This document shows, piece after piece, positions 18,392-28,103 of a stretch of 64,000 nt of DNA; the first letter of the stretch is position 1, and every line of letters starts with the position of its first letter. Origin of the DNA: Aquirhabdus parva (GTDB lineage: Bacteria > Pseudomonadota > Gammaproteobacteria > Pseudomonadales > Moraxellaceae); assembly GCF_003351745.1 (NCBI RefSeq), contig NZ_CP031222.1:3392207-3456206 (forward strand), in the 5' to 3' direction. A program made the position numbers and the translations under genes. Below the pieces are notes generated by a model, which saw only the letters and a list, made by a program, of their open reading frames with translations, ran no database searches and was not told the DNA's origin.

Positions 18392-18565
18392 GATGACTCC
18401 TTATTGAATCTTACGAATTAGGCTTCGCGATATTGGGTGATCTCTTTTACCGTTTCTCAAGTAATCTTAAATACACTTAGATGACCAAATGATATCGAAA
18501 TATAAAGATCTTTTGTCACCTTAACATACTCCCCCCCACTATAGGGTAAAACAACAGTTTTTTGC

Positions 18566-18594
18566 TTGACACTCCAAAAAACGAGGCATATAGT
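18566..18594 (+). promoter_or_regulatory. Sigma-70 promoter for the NRAMP-related/MgtC operon
   Basis: TTGACA at 18566-18571, a 17-base spacer, then TATAGT at 18589-18594: a near-perfect housekeeping promoter. Transcription should begin around 18601, leaving a 5' untranslated leader of about 360 bases before the ATG at 18962. Confidence 0.75.
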
Positions 18595-18600
18595 CCGCTT

Positions 18601-18961
18601 GTTTTCATTACATAGGAGTCCTACGTGGATACTTGTTCGTCGTGTTGGTGTAGCCAAAGACTTTGGCACTGACCCGGTAAGATCACGCAGGATTCCTCTT
18701 GCCACTATCTTGCCGCGGGCAGATGGTGGTTCATTCCATGATTGATGTGCTGATGTCTAGCCATAAATCGTCTGTTGTACCTCCTACATCATCTTGAGTC
18801 GTCACTGTTTTGGTTTGACCACCAAAATTGCGGGCAGCATTCAACCTTAATTTCTTGCAGATCGAACTGATCTGCGAACCGTGCCGTGATGTCTTCTGCA
18901 CACGATAAGGCTGTATGAGCAAGCATTGACGTAGGGCTCTCTAGCAATCGCGGAGAGTACC
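18601..18961 (+). ncRNA. Long structured 5' leader, candidate riboswitch or attenuator
   Basis: The leader contains several stem-loops: GCCAAAG-A-CTTTGGC near 18660; TTTTGGT/ACCAAAA at 18808-18827; GCAGATC/GATCTGC at 18857-18875; and CTCTC at 18937-18941 pairing with GAGAG at 18953-18957, which would cover the ribosome-binding site GGAGAG of the transporter gene. A small ORF with two adjacent Pro codons sits in the middle (18738-18797). I could not fit it to the M-box, yybP-ykoY or NiCo consensus. Metal control, by ion binding or by leader-peptide translation, is inference from the genes downstream. Confidence 0.5.
18738..18797 (+). CDS. Leader ORF with Pro-Pro codons
   Basis: A 19-codon ORF reading MIDVLMSSHKSSVVPPTSS; an in-frame ATG at 18723 would add 5 residues. 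GGTGG lies 8 bases before the ATG at 18738. It ends 10 bases before the hairpin at 18808-18827. Pro-rich leader peptides control Mg2+ transporter genes such as mgtA and mgtCBR in enterobacteria, so a similar translation-sensing role is possible. Translation itself is not shown. Confidence 0.35.
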   Translation: MIDVLMSSHKSSVVPPTSS

Positions 18962-20611
18962 ATGTCTACCAATACCCCTTTAAAAATGACCCCAGTCGAT
19001 CATGGCGCGGTGCTGGATAACGCCCATGTCGGTGATATCCACGGTGCCTTCGGTTCCATCCGAGCACATCACCCAAACCACAAACTCGGTTGGAAAGGCC
19101 GACTCACCACACTGCTGGCCATCATCGGTCCCGGCCTGATCGTGATGGTTGGCGATAATGACGCCGGGGCATTCGGCACCTATACCCAAGCCGGTCAGAA
19201 CTACGGCACCACACTGCTCTGGACCCTGCTGCTCCTGATCCCCGTTCTATATATCAATCAGGAAATGGTGTTGCGCCTTGGTGCTGTCACTGGCGTGGGT
19301 CATGCACGCCTGATCTTTGAACGCTTCGGCAAGTTCTGGGGCGCATTTAGCGTCGTTGACCTATTCATCCTCAATGCCTTGACGATCGTGACGGAGTTTA
19401 TCGGCATCAGTCTGGGTCTGGATTATCTCGGCGTACCTAAAGTTGCAGGCCTCATCGCCGCCGCCATCATCATCATGCTGGCAGCAACTACAGGCAGTTT
19501 TCGCCGATTTGAGCGCTTTGCCATGTTTTTGGTGCTGGGCAGCTTGCTGCTGATCCCTGTCTTGCTTATGGTTCATCCACCAATGAGTCAGATTGCTCAT
19601 GATTTTGTCACCCCTGCCATGCCTGCTCATAGCAAGCTTAGCGAAGTAATGCTGCTCATCATCGCCATAGTCGGTACCACCATTGCGCCATGGCAATTGT
19701 TCTTTCAACAAAGCTATCTGATCGACAAACGCATTACCCCACGCTATATCAAATACGCCCGTATCGACCTGTGGCTCGGCATCATCATCGTGATCATTGG
19801 CGCAGTGGCAATGATGGCGTTTTGTGCACAGACCTTTGCGGGTACGCCAGAGTTTGGCAACTTTGTTGACGCAGGTGCTGTTGCACACGGCATTGAAAAA
19901 TACGTGGGGCATCTACCTGGCGTGCTCTTTGCCATCGCCCTAATTGATGCCAGCATTATCGGTGCCGCAGCGGTCTCACTCTCTACAGCCTATGCCCTAG
20001 GAGATGTCCTGTCGATCAAACATTCCTTGCATCGCAAGGCCAGCGATGCCAAAGGCTTCTATGCGGTGTTCTGCGGTTTGATCGCCATCGCTGCGACTTT
20101 GGTATTGACCCCACATGTGCCGCTCGGCTTACTCACCAATCTCGTGCAAACCCTAGCAGGGGTGCTGCTGCCCAGTGCCACTGTTTTTCTCTTGCTGCTC
20201 TGCAATGACCGCGCAGTGCTCGGACCATGGGTCAACTCGCACGCAATCAATCTCTTCTCTGGTGCAGTTGTGGCGGTGCTGGTTATGCTTTCGATAATTT
20301 TGACGGCATCGGTGTTGTTTCCAGCGATCACTGGGTCTCAGATCGTGTGGATTCTGGTGATTGGCAGCAGCGCCACACTGCTTTCTGTCATCAGCGTGAA
20401 AAGCTATGAGCGTATAAAAGGCGTGTCACCTGCAACAAAATTCACCTACAGCAAAGTCCTGCAGGAAACATGGCGTATGCCACCGCTGCATGAACTGTCG
20501 CCCGCAAAAATCAGTTTACTGAGCCGAATCTGGATGATCGTACTACGGAGTTATCTCGTGGTCGCAGCAGGCATGCTCATCTTCAAAATGATCATGCTGG
20601 CCATCGGTTAA
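18962..20611 (+). CDS. NRAMP-related divalent cation transporter, divergent metal site (possible Mg2+ type)
   Basis: Inner-membrane transporter of 549 residues with the LeuT-like NRAMP fold. The first helix begins [20 protein letters not shown], aligning with the NRAMP GPGFLVAVGYIDPGNFAT pattern: the metal-binding Asp is kept but DPGN has become DAGA. Helix 6 reads [12 protein letters not shown] where Mn/Fe transporters have the MPHN motif, so the soft Met ligand is gone. Loss of Asn and Met is what one expects for NRAMP-related Mg2+ transporters. MgtC 38 bases downstream supports Mg2+. Residues 1-50 form a hydrophilic His-containing tail. Mn2+ or another ion cannot be excluded. Confidence 0.8.
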   Translation: MSTNTPLKMTPVDHGAVLDNAHVGDIHGAFGSIRAHHPNHKLGWKGRLTTLLAIIGPGLIVMVGDNDAGAFGTYTQAGQNYGTTLLWTLLLLIPVLYINQEMVLRLGAVTGVGHARLIFERFGKFWGAFSVVDLFILNALTIVTEFIGISLGLDYLGVPKVAGLIAAAIIIMLAATTGSFRRFERFAMFLVLGSLLLIPVLLMVHPPMSQIAHDFVTPAMPAHSKLSEVMLLIIAIVGTTIAPWQLFFQQSYLIDKRITPRYIKYARIDLWLGIIIVIIGAVAMMAFCAQTFAGTPEFGNFVDAGAVAHGIEKYVGHLPGVLFAIALIDASIIGAAAVSLSTAYALGDVLSIKHSLHRKASDAKGFYAVFCGLIAIAATLVLTPHVPLGLLTNLVQTLAGVLLPSATVFLLLLCNDRAVLGPWVNSHAINLFSGAVVAVLVMLSIILTASVLFPAITGSQIVWILVIGSSATLLSVISVKSYERIKGVSPATKFTYSKVLQETWRMPPLHELSPAKISLLSRIWMIVLRSYLVVAAGMLIFKMIMLAIG

Positions 20612-20649
20612 TACAAGTTTCCCCCTCTTCACATTTAGGAGACCTGCAT

Positions 20650-21366
20650 ATGCATAGCTGGCAACTGGTGAACCTCACCGATACTTTGGATTCCTTTATC
20701 TGCCTGACGGCAGCCTTTATCTTGGGTTCGCTAATTGGCTATGAGCGGCAATATCGACAACGTACCGCTGGCTTACGCACCAATACACTGGTCGCGGTTG
20801 CTGCGGCATCCTTTGTCGATCTTGCCATGCATCTCAATGGCAATATCGGCGCAGCCCAAGTAACGGCCTATGTCGTCTCGGGTGTCGGTTTTTTAGGTGC
20901 GGGAACCATTATGAAAGAAGGGCTTAATGTGCGCGGTTTAAATACCGCGGCAACCCTATGGGGCTCTGCGGCCGTGGGTGCCTGTGCTGGGGCACATCTG
21001 ATCGACCACGCCGTATTGATTGCTGTGTTTGTACTGGCTGCCAACACGTTACTGCGTCCCGTCGTGAACTCGATTAACCGTAAACCGATCAATGATCAAT
21101 CCAGTGAAGTGACCTATCAATTGCATGTGATCGTGGCGAACGAGGAACAGCGTTTTGCCATGATTACAGTTGAACACTTACTGGACCATGCCGAGTATCC
21201 CCTCGCGCATATCGATGTCGAGTCATTTAATGAAGACGATGTGGAAATCACTGCAACCCTGCTGTCCACCTCGGCAGAGTCGCAAACGCTGGATCAGATT
21301 ACCGCACGGCTGGTGGACAAGCCCTATGTCAAACATGCATTCTGGAACTCAAGCATTACCGAGTAG
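20650..21366 (+). CDS. mgtC: MgtC/SapB-family protein
   Basis: A 238-residue membrane protein, near the 231 of Salmonella MgtC. The N-terminal part holds about five helices with the signature [32 protein letters not shown] and [17 protein letters not shown]; the C-terminal 90 residues form a soluble ACT-like domain. MgtC helps growth in low Mg2+ and modulates the F1Fo ATPase in Salmonella. AGGAG precedes the ATG, and the gene follows the NRAMP-related transporter within 38 bases, so they probably share the promoter and leader upstream. Confidence 0.9.
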   Translation: MHSWQLVNLTDTLDSFICLTAAFILGSLIGYERQYRQRTAGLRTNTLVAVAAASFVDLAMHLNGNIGAAQVTAYVVSGVGFLGAGTIMKEGLNVRGLNTAATLWGSAAVGACAGAHLIDHAVLIAVFVLAANTLLRPVVNSINRKPINDQSSEVTYQLHVIVANEEQRFAMITVEHLLDHAEYPLAHIDVESFNEDDVEITATLLSTSAESQTLDQITARLVDKPYVKHAFWNSSITE

Positions 21367-21477
21367 TGCTTAGAAGTGTAGCGAGCAATGTGCTTTGTCA
21401 GCTGCATTAAAAAGGCATTGACATTGTGCATGGCTCAGCCTAAATTGGTGTACAAGTGTTCACTAAAAGATATCATC

Positions 21478-22692
21478 ATGAATGCACCGGCACTGATTCC
21501 CCAAGAACAACAATCACCCAATCCGTATCGCGGCGCACTCAATATTGCAGGTGCCGTGCTGCATCTTGCCATGCGTAGCGCGCAAGAAGTCACCCACCTT
21601 GCGGCAGAAGTGCATAGCACCATCACCGACATGCCTGCGCCATTGAACCAGACCCATCGTGCCAATCCGCGCCGTGCACCATTGGCATATCGCATAGTAG
21701 CCAGTAGCTTTGCGCTGCTGGCCCGCTTTAGTCATCTGCTCACCACCCAGCAAACCGAGTTTAATCAACTACCAACCTTACGCAGCCAAGCCGCATTGAA
21801 TGGTGTATGCGGCGACAAACTTGAAGCATGGGCCAGCCCTTTTGCGCTTACACTGACCTTGCGTGGCGAGCGCGGCAGGCTTATGGATGCCGCAGAGTGG
21901 GCATCGCCTTCGGAAAAGGGGCATGTGTTGTTTCTGCACGGTCTCTGCCATAACGATCTGGAATGGCAGCAATCTGCGCATCATCAAGTGTTTTATCAAG
22001 AATTAGAAGCCGCAGGCTATCGCGTCGCATGGCTTCGCTACAACACCGGACGCGCGATCCATGTCAATGGGCAGGCACTTGCCGAGTTGCTTGAGCAGTA
22101 CTTTGCCGATCACGGTCAACCGCTCTGGCTGATTGGACATAGCATGGGGGGCTTGCTCATTCGCAGTGCCAGCCATTGGGCAGAGACACATCAGCATCGT
22201 TGGCTCAATCGCCTGAGCCATGCCGCCTATCTAGGCTCACCGCACCTGGGGGCGCCGTGGGAAGTTGTGGGCAATAAACTGAATAATATTTTGGGCATTA
22301 CACCCTACACGCGTCCTTTTATGCGCTTGGGCGACATTCGCAGTCGCGGTATCAAAGACCTGCGCGGCGCACATATCACCGCTGATCAAAACATGCCGCC
22401 CTTAGTCGAAGGCGTCAATCACTTACTACTCGCCACCGCTTGGAGTGCGGCCCATACCGACAACTGGATTGGGGATGGCATCGTGCCTGTATCCAGTGCG
22501 CTGGCACAGGATGCCCAAGGGGATCGTTTGCACGCGCCGAAACTTAAGCGCGTACTGTTGAATGATATCCATCACATCGCTATCTTGGACGATGTGCGGG
22601 TTTATCAAGAACTACGGCAGTGGCTGGGCATTGAAATGAATGCTAAACCACAGCCTCCTCTTCTGCTGGCATGGCATCCACAGCAACCTTAG
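21478..22692 (+). CDS. Alpha/beta hydrolase, lipase/PGAP1-like
   Basis: Hydrolase of about 404 residues. VLFLHGLCHNDLEW is the oxyanion region, LIGHSMGGLLIRSA the nucleophile elbow with Ser, and GDGIVPVSSAL with NDIHHIAIL a likely acid/His region. The closing part resembles triacylglycerol lipase or PGAP1-like proteins with a preference for lipid substrates. The first 100 residues are a non-conserved helical region. The ATG at 21478 is preferred over the upstream open frame from 21388 on protein pattern; its ribosome-binding site is weak. The last 50 bases overlap tail-to-tail with the molybdopterin oxidoreductase gene. Confidence 0.75.
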   Translation: MNAPALIPQEQQSPNPYRGALNIAGAVLHLAMRSAQEVTHLAAEVHSTITDMPAPLNQTHRANPRRAPLAYRIVASSFALLARFSHLLTTQQTEFNQLPTLRSQAALNGVCGDKLEAWASPFALTLTLRGERGRLMDAAEWASPSEKGHVLFLHGLCHNDLEWQQSAHHQVFYQELEAAGYRVAWLRYNTGRAIHVNGQALAELLEQYFADHGQPLWLIGHSMGGLLIRSASHWAETHQHRWLNRLSHAAYLGSPHLGAPWEVVGNKLNNILGITPYTRPFMRLGDIRSRGIKDLRGAHITADQNMPPLVEGVNHLLLATAWSAAHTDNWIGDGIVPVSSALAQDAQGDRLHAPKLKRVLLNDIHHIAILDDVRVYQELRQWLGIEMNAKPQPPLLLAWHPQQP

Positions 22693-25042
22693 CCACAGCT
22701 GTCAACTGACAGCGCACGTATTTTAATGCAGGGATCGCGGTGTATTTATCGCGATCATTGACATCGGACAGCTCATTTAACGTCACACCAGTACGCGTTG
22801 GTTTACCGGTAACAGGGTCTGGATACTGCATATCAAAGATATTGGGCAAATGTAGATGTCCTTTCCGTGTGCTGGTATCGACTTTCACTGGTACGGTCAC
22901 TTCGCCGCGCTTGGTGGTTAGTTTGACCATATCGCCGGAAGCAACACCCACCAGCTCGGCATCCTCAGGATGAATGAGCATCGCATAGTGGATATCTCGC
23001 CCTTTACGCCATGACGGATCGCGCACGATGGTATTGGCGGTCCACCCCGTACGCATGCCTGCATCCAACACAAAAGGATAATCCGTGACTGCATCTTCCT
23101 GCCCCATGAGCACTTCTAAGTCAGCAATGAAGTCCGCCTGATATAAGCGTGCTTTCTTATCGAAGTAATGACAGAAATCCTCAAAATTACGCGCTTCATC
23201 CATCAGACCCAAAACCACCCCTTCCGGATGTTCATTGATCAGATCAAAGACTTTTTGACCGATAGCAAAGGGATTTTTGATCGACTTAAACTCAGGGAAC
23301 TGTAAATCAAACTGCTTACGACGCGTTAGTGCATAACCCATTGAAAGCAACCAGACATAGGCCATCAATGGATTTTTAAGCTGTGGTCCGAGCGTTTCAT
23401 ACAAGGTAAAGAACAAGCGACCGACTGTGGCAAGTACTCCTTCTTTGCTGAGTTTGCCTTTGAATGAAAGCGCACCTATCGCCGCCAAATAGGCTGGCGC
23501 ATAAAGCGGGTTGGTAGCCTTTGCAGCCAGGCGATATATGAGCTTGGATGCAGGTTTTACGATGCCCATCGCAAGTGCCAGACGATGATAAATTTCGATC
23601 TCAGGCAATGCATCAGGTGAACCACTCACCACAGGTGGCCGGACTTGGGCATAGATCACATCTTTGGGAAATACTGCCATTTCCCATTTTTCATAACCGG
23701 CTGGTGTCGGCAAGACATAATCCGCCGCCTGTGCGGTTTCAGTCATATTCGGCTCTATCACCACCAGCAGATCAAGCTGGGCAAACGCTTCGCGGAAACG
23801 TTTGGTATCTACATAACTGACCAGTGGATTCGCACCATCGACGATCAACGCTCGGATGCGATGCGGATGTGAGGATAGGATCTCTTCGGGAATCAGATTA
23901 GGGGAAAACTGCATCATCGGTGCAATCAATGCCGAGGCAATGATGTCGGACTCCAGAGGCTTTTGCAGACGCGGCAGAATGGGAAACTTCGGACCAAACT
24001 GCTGTACGAAAACATTACCGCCGCGTACACCGGTATTCCCTGTGATCAAAGACAGCATCCGAATCAGGTAGCTATTGAGCGTGGTATTGATGCCGTGATC
24101 GACACCGAGGTCATAACAGATCGCCGCTGTTGGTGCCGCGGCAAACGCGCGTGCTACCGCCTCGATATCTTCAATGGCAAGCTCAGTACGTCGTGCCATA
24201 TCTTCACGATCGACTTTTTTCAGCATGGCCGCGACTTGCTCGAAGCCTTTCACTTTTTTGGCAATAAAGTCGCGATCATAAAGTTCTTCCTGCACAATGA
24301 TGGCATTAATCGCTAACATCAAATACACATCTTGCGCGGGTTTGATACAGAGATGGAAGTCCGAACGGCGAGCTGTTTCGGTCAGACGTGGGTCCACCAC
24401 TGCAATCTGACGGTTCGGATCTTTAACGATTTCTTTGATGGTGTCGGTGGCATTCACCCCGCGATTACTAATCAGCGGATTGGTGCCCAAGTACAAAACA
24501 AAATCAGCCTTATGCTCATCCCCTGCCAGATAGTGGTCATGACCGGCTTTAAACAAACGCCCATCGACCAGCGGATGTTGGATTTTCTCCTGACCCAGCG
24601 CATTGAAGAACGATCCGGAACCAATGGCATAGAGCAGCGGTAATGCGCCAAACACATTGGAGTGGTTACCCTGCCCACCTATGCCAGCTACCGCGACTGC
24701 GCGCGGGGCATAGGTATGACGAATATGGTTCAGCTTGGCGGCAATTTCTGAGATCGCCTGATCCCAAGAAATTTGTGCAAACGTACCATCCGGCATTTTC
24801 TTGAGTGGGTGTTCTACACGCTGCTTATGGTGGACGCTGTTCGGGATCGCAAAGGCTTTATTACAGATATAGCCTTTGGTAGTCGGATTGGTTTTATCGG
24901 CTTTGACTTTGACGATGATATTGTCTTCGATATCCAGCTTCACCCCACAGTTATGCGAGCAGAGGATACAAACACTGGATAGATCAGTGGCATTAGGCGG
25001 TACATGTGCGGCGCCTTGTTGAACTTTGGCTGAGGTCGTCAT
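22643..25042 (-). CDS. Molybdopterin-dependent oxidoreductase (formate dehydrogenase/nitrate reductase superfamily)
   Basis: Protein of about 799 residues of the DMSO-reductase superfamily. An N-terminal 4Fe-4S site is visible as CILCSHNC plus a later GYICNKAF. The molybdopterin domain shows PDG-type and GVRGGNVFVQQFG, with the C-terminal dinucleotide-binding domain containing MLIHPEDAELVGVASGDMV. In the region that usually holds the Cys or SeCys that ligates Mo (around SFFNALGQEKIQHPLVDG) I see no Cys, so the Mo ligand may be another residue. No Tat signal is evident, so it is cytoplasmic. Substrate and electron partner are unknown. The start at 25042 has GGAAA upstream. Confidence 0.82.
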   Translation of the reverse strand: MTTSAKVQQGAAHVPPNATDLSSVCILCSHNCGVKLDIEDNIIVKVKADKTNPTTKGYICNKAFAIPNSVHHKQRVEHPLKKMPDGTFAQISWDQAISEIAAKLNHIRHTYAPRAVAVAGIGGQGNHSNVFGALPLLYAIGSGSFFNALGQEKIQHPLVDGRLFKAGHDHYLAGDEHKADFVLYLGTNPLISNRGVNATDTIKEIVKDPNRQIAVVDPRLTETARRSDFHLCIKPAQDVYLMLAINAIIVQEELYDRDFIAKKVKGFEQVAAMLKKVDREDMARRTELAIEDIEAVARAFAAAPTAAICYDLGVDHGINTTLNSYLIRMLSLITGNTGVRGGNVFVQQFGPKFPILPRLQKPLESDIIASALIAPMMQFSPNLIPEEILSSHPHRIRALIVDGANPLVSYVDTKRFREAFAQLDLLVVIEPNMTETAQAADYVLPTPAGYEKWEMAVFPKDVIYAQVRPPVVSGSPDALPEIEIYHRLALAMGIVKPASKLIYRLAAKATNPLYAPAYLAAIGALSFKGKLSKEGVLATVGRLFFTLYETLGPQLKNPLMAYVWLLSMGYALTRRKQFDLQFPEFKSIKNPFAIGQKVFDLINEHPEGVVLGLMDEARNFEDFCHYFDKKARLYQADFIADLEVLMGQEDAVTDYPFVLDAGMRTGWTANTIVRDPSWRKGRDIHYAMLIHPEDAELVGVASGDMVKLTTKRGEVTVPVKVDTSTRKGHLHLPNIFDMQYPDPVTGKPTRTGVTLNELSDVNDRDKYTAIPALKYVRCQLTAVAKVAVDAMPAEEEAVV

Positions 25043-25232
25043 GGCAGATTTCCGTGGCTTTGGGGTCAACTGACCCATCTATGATGTATATCGTTTGAGT
25101 GAAGAATGTTTACACAAGACACATTCATAGTAAGTACAAAAATGGAACTTGTCAATTTTGATGAATGATACCAATCCACGTCTATTGATTATCCATGTTT
25201 ATATTGAATAATTTGTTTATAGAATTTTGTTT

Positions 25233-25655
25233 CTACTTCTTAGAAATAATCAGCAGCCCCAGTACAATGCATGCTGCACCAACAACCATACGGAGGGTGA
25301 TCACCTCCCGCAGGATCAACCACGCAAGCAGAATCGCCACCACCGCACTGCCCTTATCGATCAGTGCAATGGTCGATACTTCACCGAGTTTGAGAGCTTT
25401 GTAGTAGTAGATCCAAGACAAGGTCGTGGTGATACCAGACAGACCCAGCCAGAATAGATTCTTGCTATTGACCTGAGCCAGCTCCTGACTGGAGACAAAG
25501 CATAATGCAAAGCCCAAGACGAACACCGACACAAACACTGTGCGAATGGTGAGCCCAAGCTCACCCGAAATCCCCACCAAGCCCTGCTTAGCGATGACCG
25601 AGGTGAAGCCGGCAAAGAACATAGAAATAAAAGCAAAGAAGACCCAGTTTTTCAT
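25233..25655 (-). CDS. Small EamA/DMT-family transporter
   Basis: A 140-residue membrane protein with four to five helices, half the size of a normal EamA transporter (YdcZ/RhaT type). Half-length DMT proteins are common and act as dimers. The start at 25655 gives MKNWVFFAFISMFF; the frame is open to 25682. The C-terminal stretch LREVITLRMVVGAACIVLG is the conserved second motif. Substrate unknown. It lies just upstream on the minus strand of the SDR gene's end, but with 75 bases between. Confidence 0.78.
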   Translation of the reverse strand: MKNWVFFAFISMFFAGFTSVIAKQGLVGISGELGLTIRTVFVSVFVLGFALCFVSSQELAQVNSKNLFWLGLSGITTTLSWIYYYKALKLGEVSTIALIDKGSAVVAILLAWLILREVITLRMVVGAACIVLGLLIISKK

Positions 25656-25729
25656 CACTGCACTCAACGCTAAAGACCTCAAGCAGAAATAGGTGAACCT
25701 ACCTCACAAACTTAAACCCTCACATTCGC

Positions 25730-26575
25730 TCAATGCTTCTGCGCATAATCCTTCAGTTTGCGAAAAGGCTTACTGCGCTGCACAACATCAATGAGTGATG
25801 GCGTAAAACGCTTGCCCGCATACATCGCCCATGCTTCAGGACTCACCGGCACAACCGCGCGGTTATGAATGATTGCGCCGACAATCGCCTCTGCCACCAG
25901 TTCTGGACCATAGTTCCGCTTACGATAGATATCGGCAATCTTTGCTTGGGCTTGCTCTGCAGCACCATGCGCGCGCATGACATTGACAATGTTGGTATTA
26001 ATTACACCGGGACAGATAGCGCTGACACCGATGTTATACTCCGCAAACTCGATACGTAACGACTCGCTGAGCCCCATAACCGCATGCTTGCTGGCAGAAT
26101 ATGCCGCCATCTCAGGCGCGGCGTAGTAGCCTGCCATAGAAGCAAGATTCACAATATGACCAGATTTCCGCTCAGCCATCTTCGCCCCGAATGCCTTACA
26201 ACCATGCACGACACCCATGACATTGATATCCAGCAACCAGCGCCAATCTTCTATTGGCGTACTTAAAAAATCACCAGAGCTCGCAACACCCGCATTATTC
26301 ACTAGCACATCCAGCACACCGTGCTGGGCATGAACCCGATCGGCCAGCCACTGCATCGCCTGCCAATCCGACACATCGGCAATCTCTAAAACCGGATAAT
26401 TGTCTTTTTGAATAAGCAGTTGAGCAGTCTCTTCCAATGCTGCCAAGTGGCGGTCACAGATCACGAGCTTTGCACCCAGATCCGCAAACTTAAGTGCAGT
26501 AGCACGACCAATCCCTGAACCCGCGCCAGTGACTAGAACCAATTTATTGTTAAAATCTTTCAGGTGATGACTCAT
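25730..26575 (-). CDS. Short-chain dehydrogenase/reductase
   Basis: SDR of 281 residues. The cofactor loop TGAGSGIGRATA lies at residues 16-27, NNAGVA near 92, and the catalytic Ser/Tyr/Lys in NLASMAGYY and YSASKHAV. Asp in CDRHLAAL after strand 2 points to NAD(H) preference. The C-terminal 40 residues are basic, as in SDRs tied to membrane lipids. It sits next to the wax-ester synthase gene on the same strand (127 bases apart), so an alcohol or aldehyde supply role is possible but is inference. Confidence 0.85.
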   Translation of the reverse strand: MSHHLKDFNNKLVLVTGAGSGIGRATALKFADLGAKLVICDRHLAALEETAQLLIQKDNYPVLEIADVSDWQAMQWLADRVHAQHGVLDVLVNNAGVASSGDFLSTPIEDWRWLLDINVMGVVHGCKAFGAKMAERKSGHIVNLASMAGYYAAPEMAAYSASKHAVMGLSESLRIEFAEYNIGVSAICPGVINTNIVNVMRAHGAAEQAQAKIADIYRKRNYGPELVAEAIVGAIIHNRAVVPVSPEAWAMYAGKRFTPSLIDVVQRSKPFRKLKDYAQKH

Positions 26576-26702
26576 GACTGCCCCAGCGCGATAAATAAAA
26601 AGTGGCGTTCAAATCGTAACGCCTATACAGACCAGTCTAATTCAAACTACGCCAGAAAAATACATGATTCAGCAACGATATATGCCAACTCAACCACCCT
26701 AT

Positions 26703-28103
26703 TCACGCGGGGATGACGCCAAAGACCGTTTCGAGCTCAGTTAAAGCCTCTCCCGCATAGACAGCCATTTTTTGTAATCCGGGCAAACTGTCACGGCTGC
26801 CGGTAAAGCCAACATTGAGCTGCCCTGCATAACTAACACACGTGATGTTGAGCGCCTGCCCTTGCACAGGGATCGAAATCGGAAATGTCGCCTCAAGCTT
26901 CGCACCATTCAGATATAAAATATGCTCAGGGCCCGGCACATTGGAAATCGTGAGATTCATGGGTGGCCTGACCTTGGCACCAAGCCCACTCATCAGTACT
27001 AATGCTGTGGGCATACTGGTCAGCAAGGTAAATGCAATACGCGCTTGCTGGGGCAAACTTTTCAGGTGATTTTTTGAGACTTCCATGGAGGCACGGATTG
27101 CAGCGAAACGTTCTTTAGGATCGCTCAGCTCCGTCCCCAACGCAGCCCATAAAAAGCCGATGGCATTACTCATCGAGTCATCCCCCGCCTCGCGCAAACT
27201 GACAGGCACGCCAGCAATCAAGGAACGATCGGGCAAGGCATTCTGACTCTGCAGATGCCGTCTTAGCGCAGAGCTACAAACCGCAAGAAAGACGTCATTC
27301 AGCGACCCGCCAGCGGCTTTAGCAACCCGTTTCATCCGCTCCATATCGAGCTGCTGGGTTGCAACCCGACGCGCGCAGGTCACCTCGCCATTCAAAATCG
27401 AAGGCGGTGCTTCAAAAGGTCGTAGTACAGACTCACTCCCCGGCTCACGCTTGAACATGGGCTGAAAGGCCTGCTTCATAATCTGTGGCCACTCCCGTGC
27501 GGTCAGCTTTGCAGCGACCGTGCGCGCCTGATCATGAGTCCGTTTACGTTTATGCGTCGGCTCGCGATGCTCCCATGCAGGAAACCACTCGCCATCAGGT
27601 TCAGTCGATAACGCACGGGCACTGAGTCGCATCGCACTGATGCCATCGGCAAGGGCATGATGCATTTTGGAGTAAATAGCAAAGCGATTATTTTGCAGCC
27701 CTTCAATCACATGACAAGTCCATAGGGGTCTGGAGCGATCAAGCAGTTGACTATGTAGATGTGACACCAACTCACCCAGTTCACGCTCACCACCCGGATC
27801 AGGGAGTGCCGAATGACGCACGTGGTAAGACAAGTCGATGCGATCATCATCGACCACGATCATGGACGGAGCAATCCGCGCCCAAAGCGTCTTTTCCAGT
27901 TTCATATTAAAAGGACGACCAACCTTGGCAGTATTGCGGAAGCGGCGAACAATATTTTTAACAAAATCTGGCGGTGCGTTTGGCGGTAATGAAAAAATCT
28001 GTAAGCCCCCGATATGCATCGGCGTATCGCGTGTTTCTACATTGACAAAGGCAGTATCCAGCAGTGACATCCGTCTTGTGGCTTGGCGCGTGGTCGTCGT
28101 CAT
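26703..28103 (-). CDS. Wax ester synthase/diacylglycerol acyltransferase (WS/DGAT)
   Basis: Bifunctional acyltransferase of about 466 residues that joins acyl-CoA to fatty alcohols or diacylglycerol to make wax esters or triacylglycerol at the membrane. The active-site motif HHxxxDG is present as KMHHALADGISAMRL near residue 150; the second signature region includes NLTISNVPGPEHILYLNGA. Size and motifs match the Acinetobacter AtfA family. The ATG at 28103 has AAGGAGA 6-8 bases upstream, better than the open frame to 28127. Storage lipid formation is typical of Acinetobacter and relatives. Confidence 0.92.
   Translation of the reverse strand: MTTTTRQATRRMSLLDTAFVNVETRDTPMHIGGLQIFSLPPNAPPDFVKNIVRRFRNTAKVGRPFNMKLEKTLWARIAPSMIVVDDDRIDLSYHVRHSALPDPGGERELGELVSHLHSQLLDRSRPLWTCHVIEGLQNNRFAIYSKMHHALADGISAMRLSARALSTEPDGEWFPAWEHREPTHKRKRTHDQARTVAAKLTAREWPQIMKQAFQPMFKREPGSESVLRPFEAPPSILNGEVTCARRVATQQLDMERMKRVAKAAGGSLNDVFLAVCSSALRRHLQSQNALPDRSLIAGVPVSLREAGDDSMSNAIGFLWAALGTELSDPKERFAAIRASMEVSKNHLKSLPQQARIAFTLLTSMPTALVLMSGLGAKVRPPMNLTISNVPGPEHILYLNGAKLEATFPISIPVQGQALNITCVSYAGQLNVGFTGSRDSLPGLQKMAVYAGEALTELETVFGVIPA

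Noticed and set aside
18457-18705. Minus-strand ORF of 82 residues over the leader of the NRAMP-related gene
   Set aside because: No ribosome-binding site or family pattern; it lies antisense to a promoter and a structured leader.
18601-18961. M-box, yybP-ykoY or NiCo riboswitch
   Set aside because: I compared the leader with the conserved core sequences I know for these classes and could not align them. The leader stays as an unclassified candidate.
19361-19912. Minus-strand ORF of 183 residues
   Set aside because: Antisense shadow of the NRAMP-related gene; His-rich only because of the opposite-strand codons.
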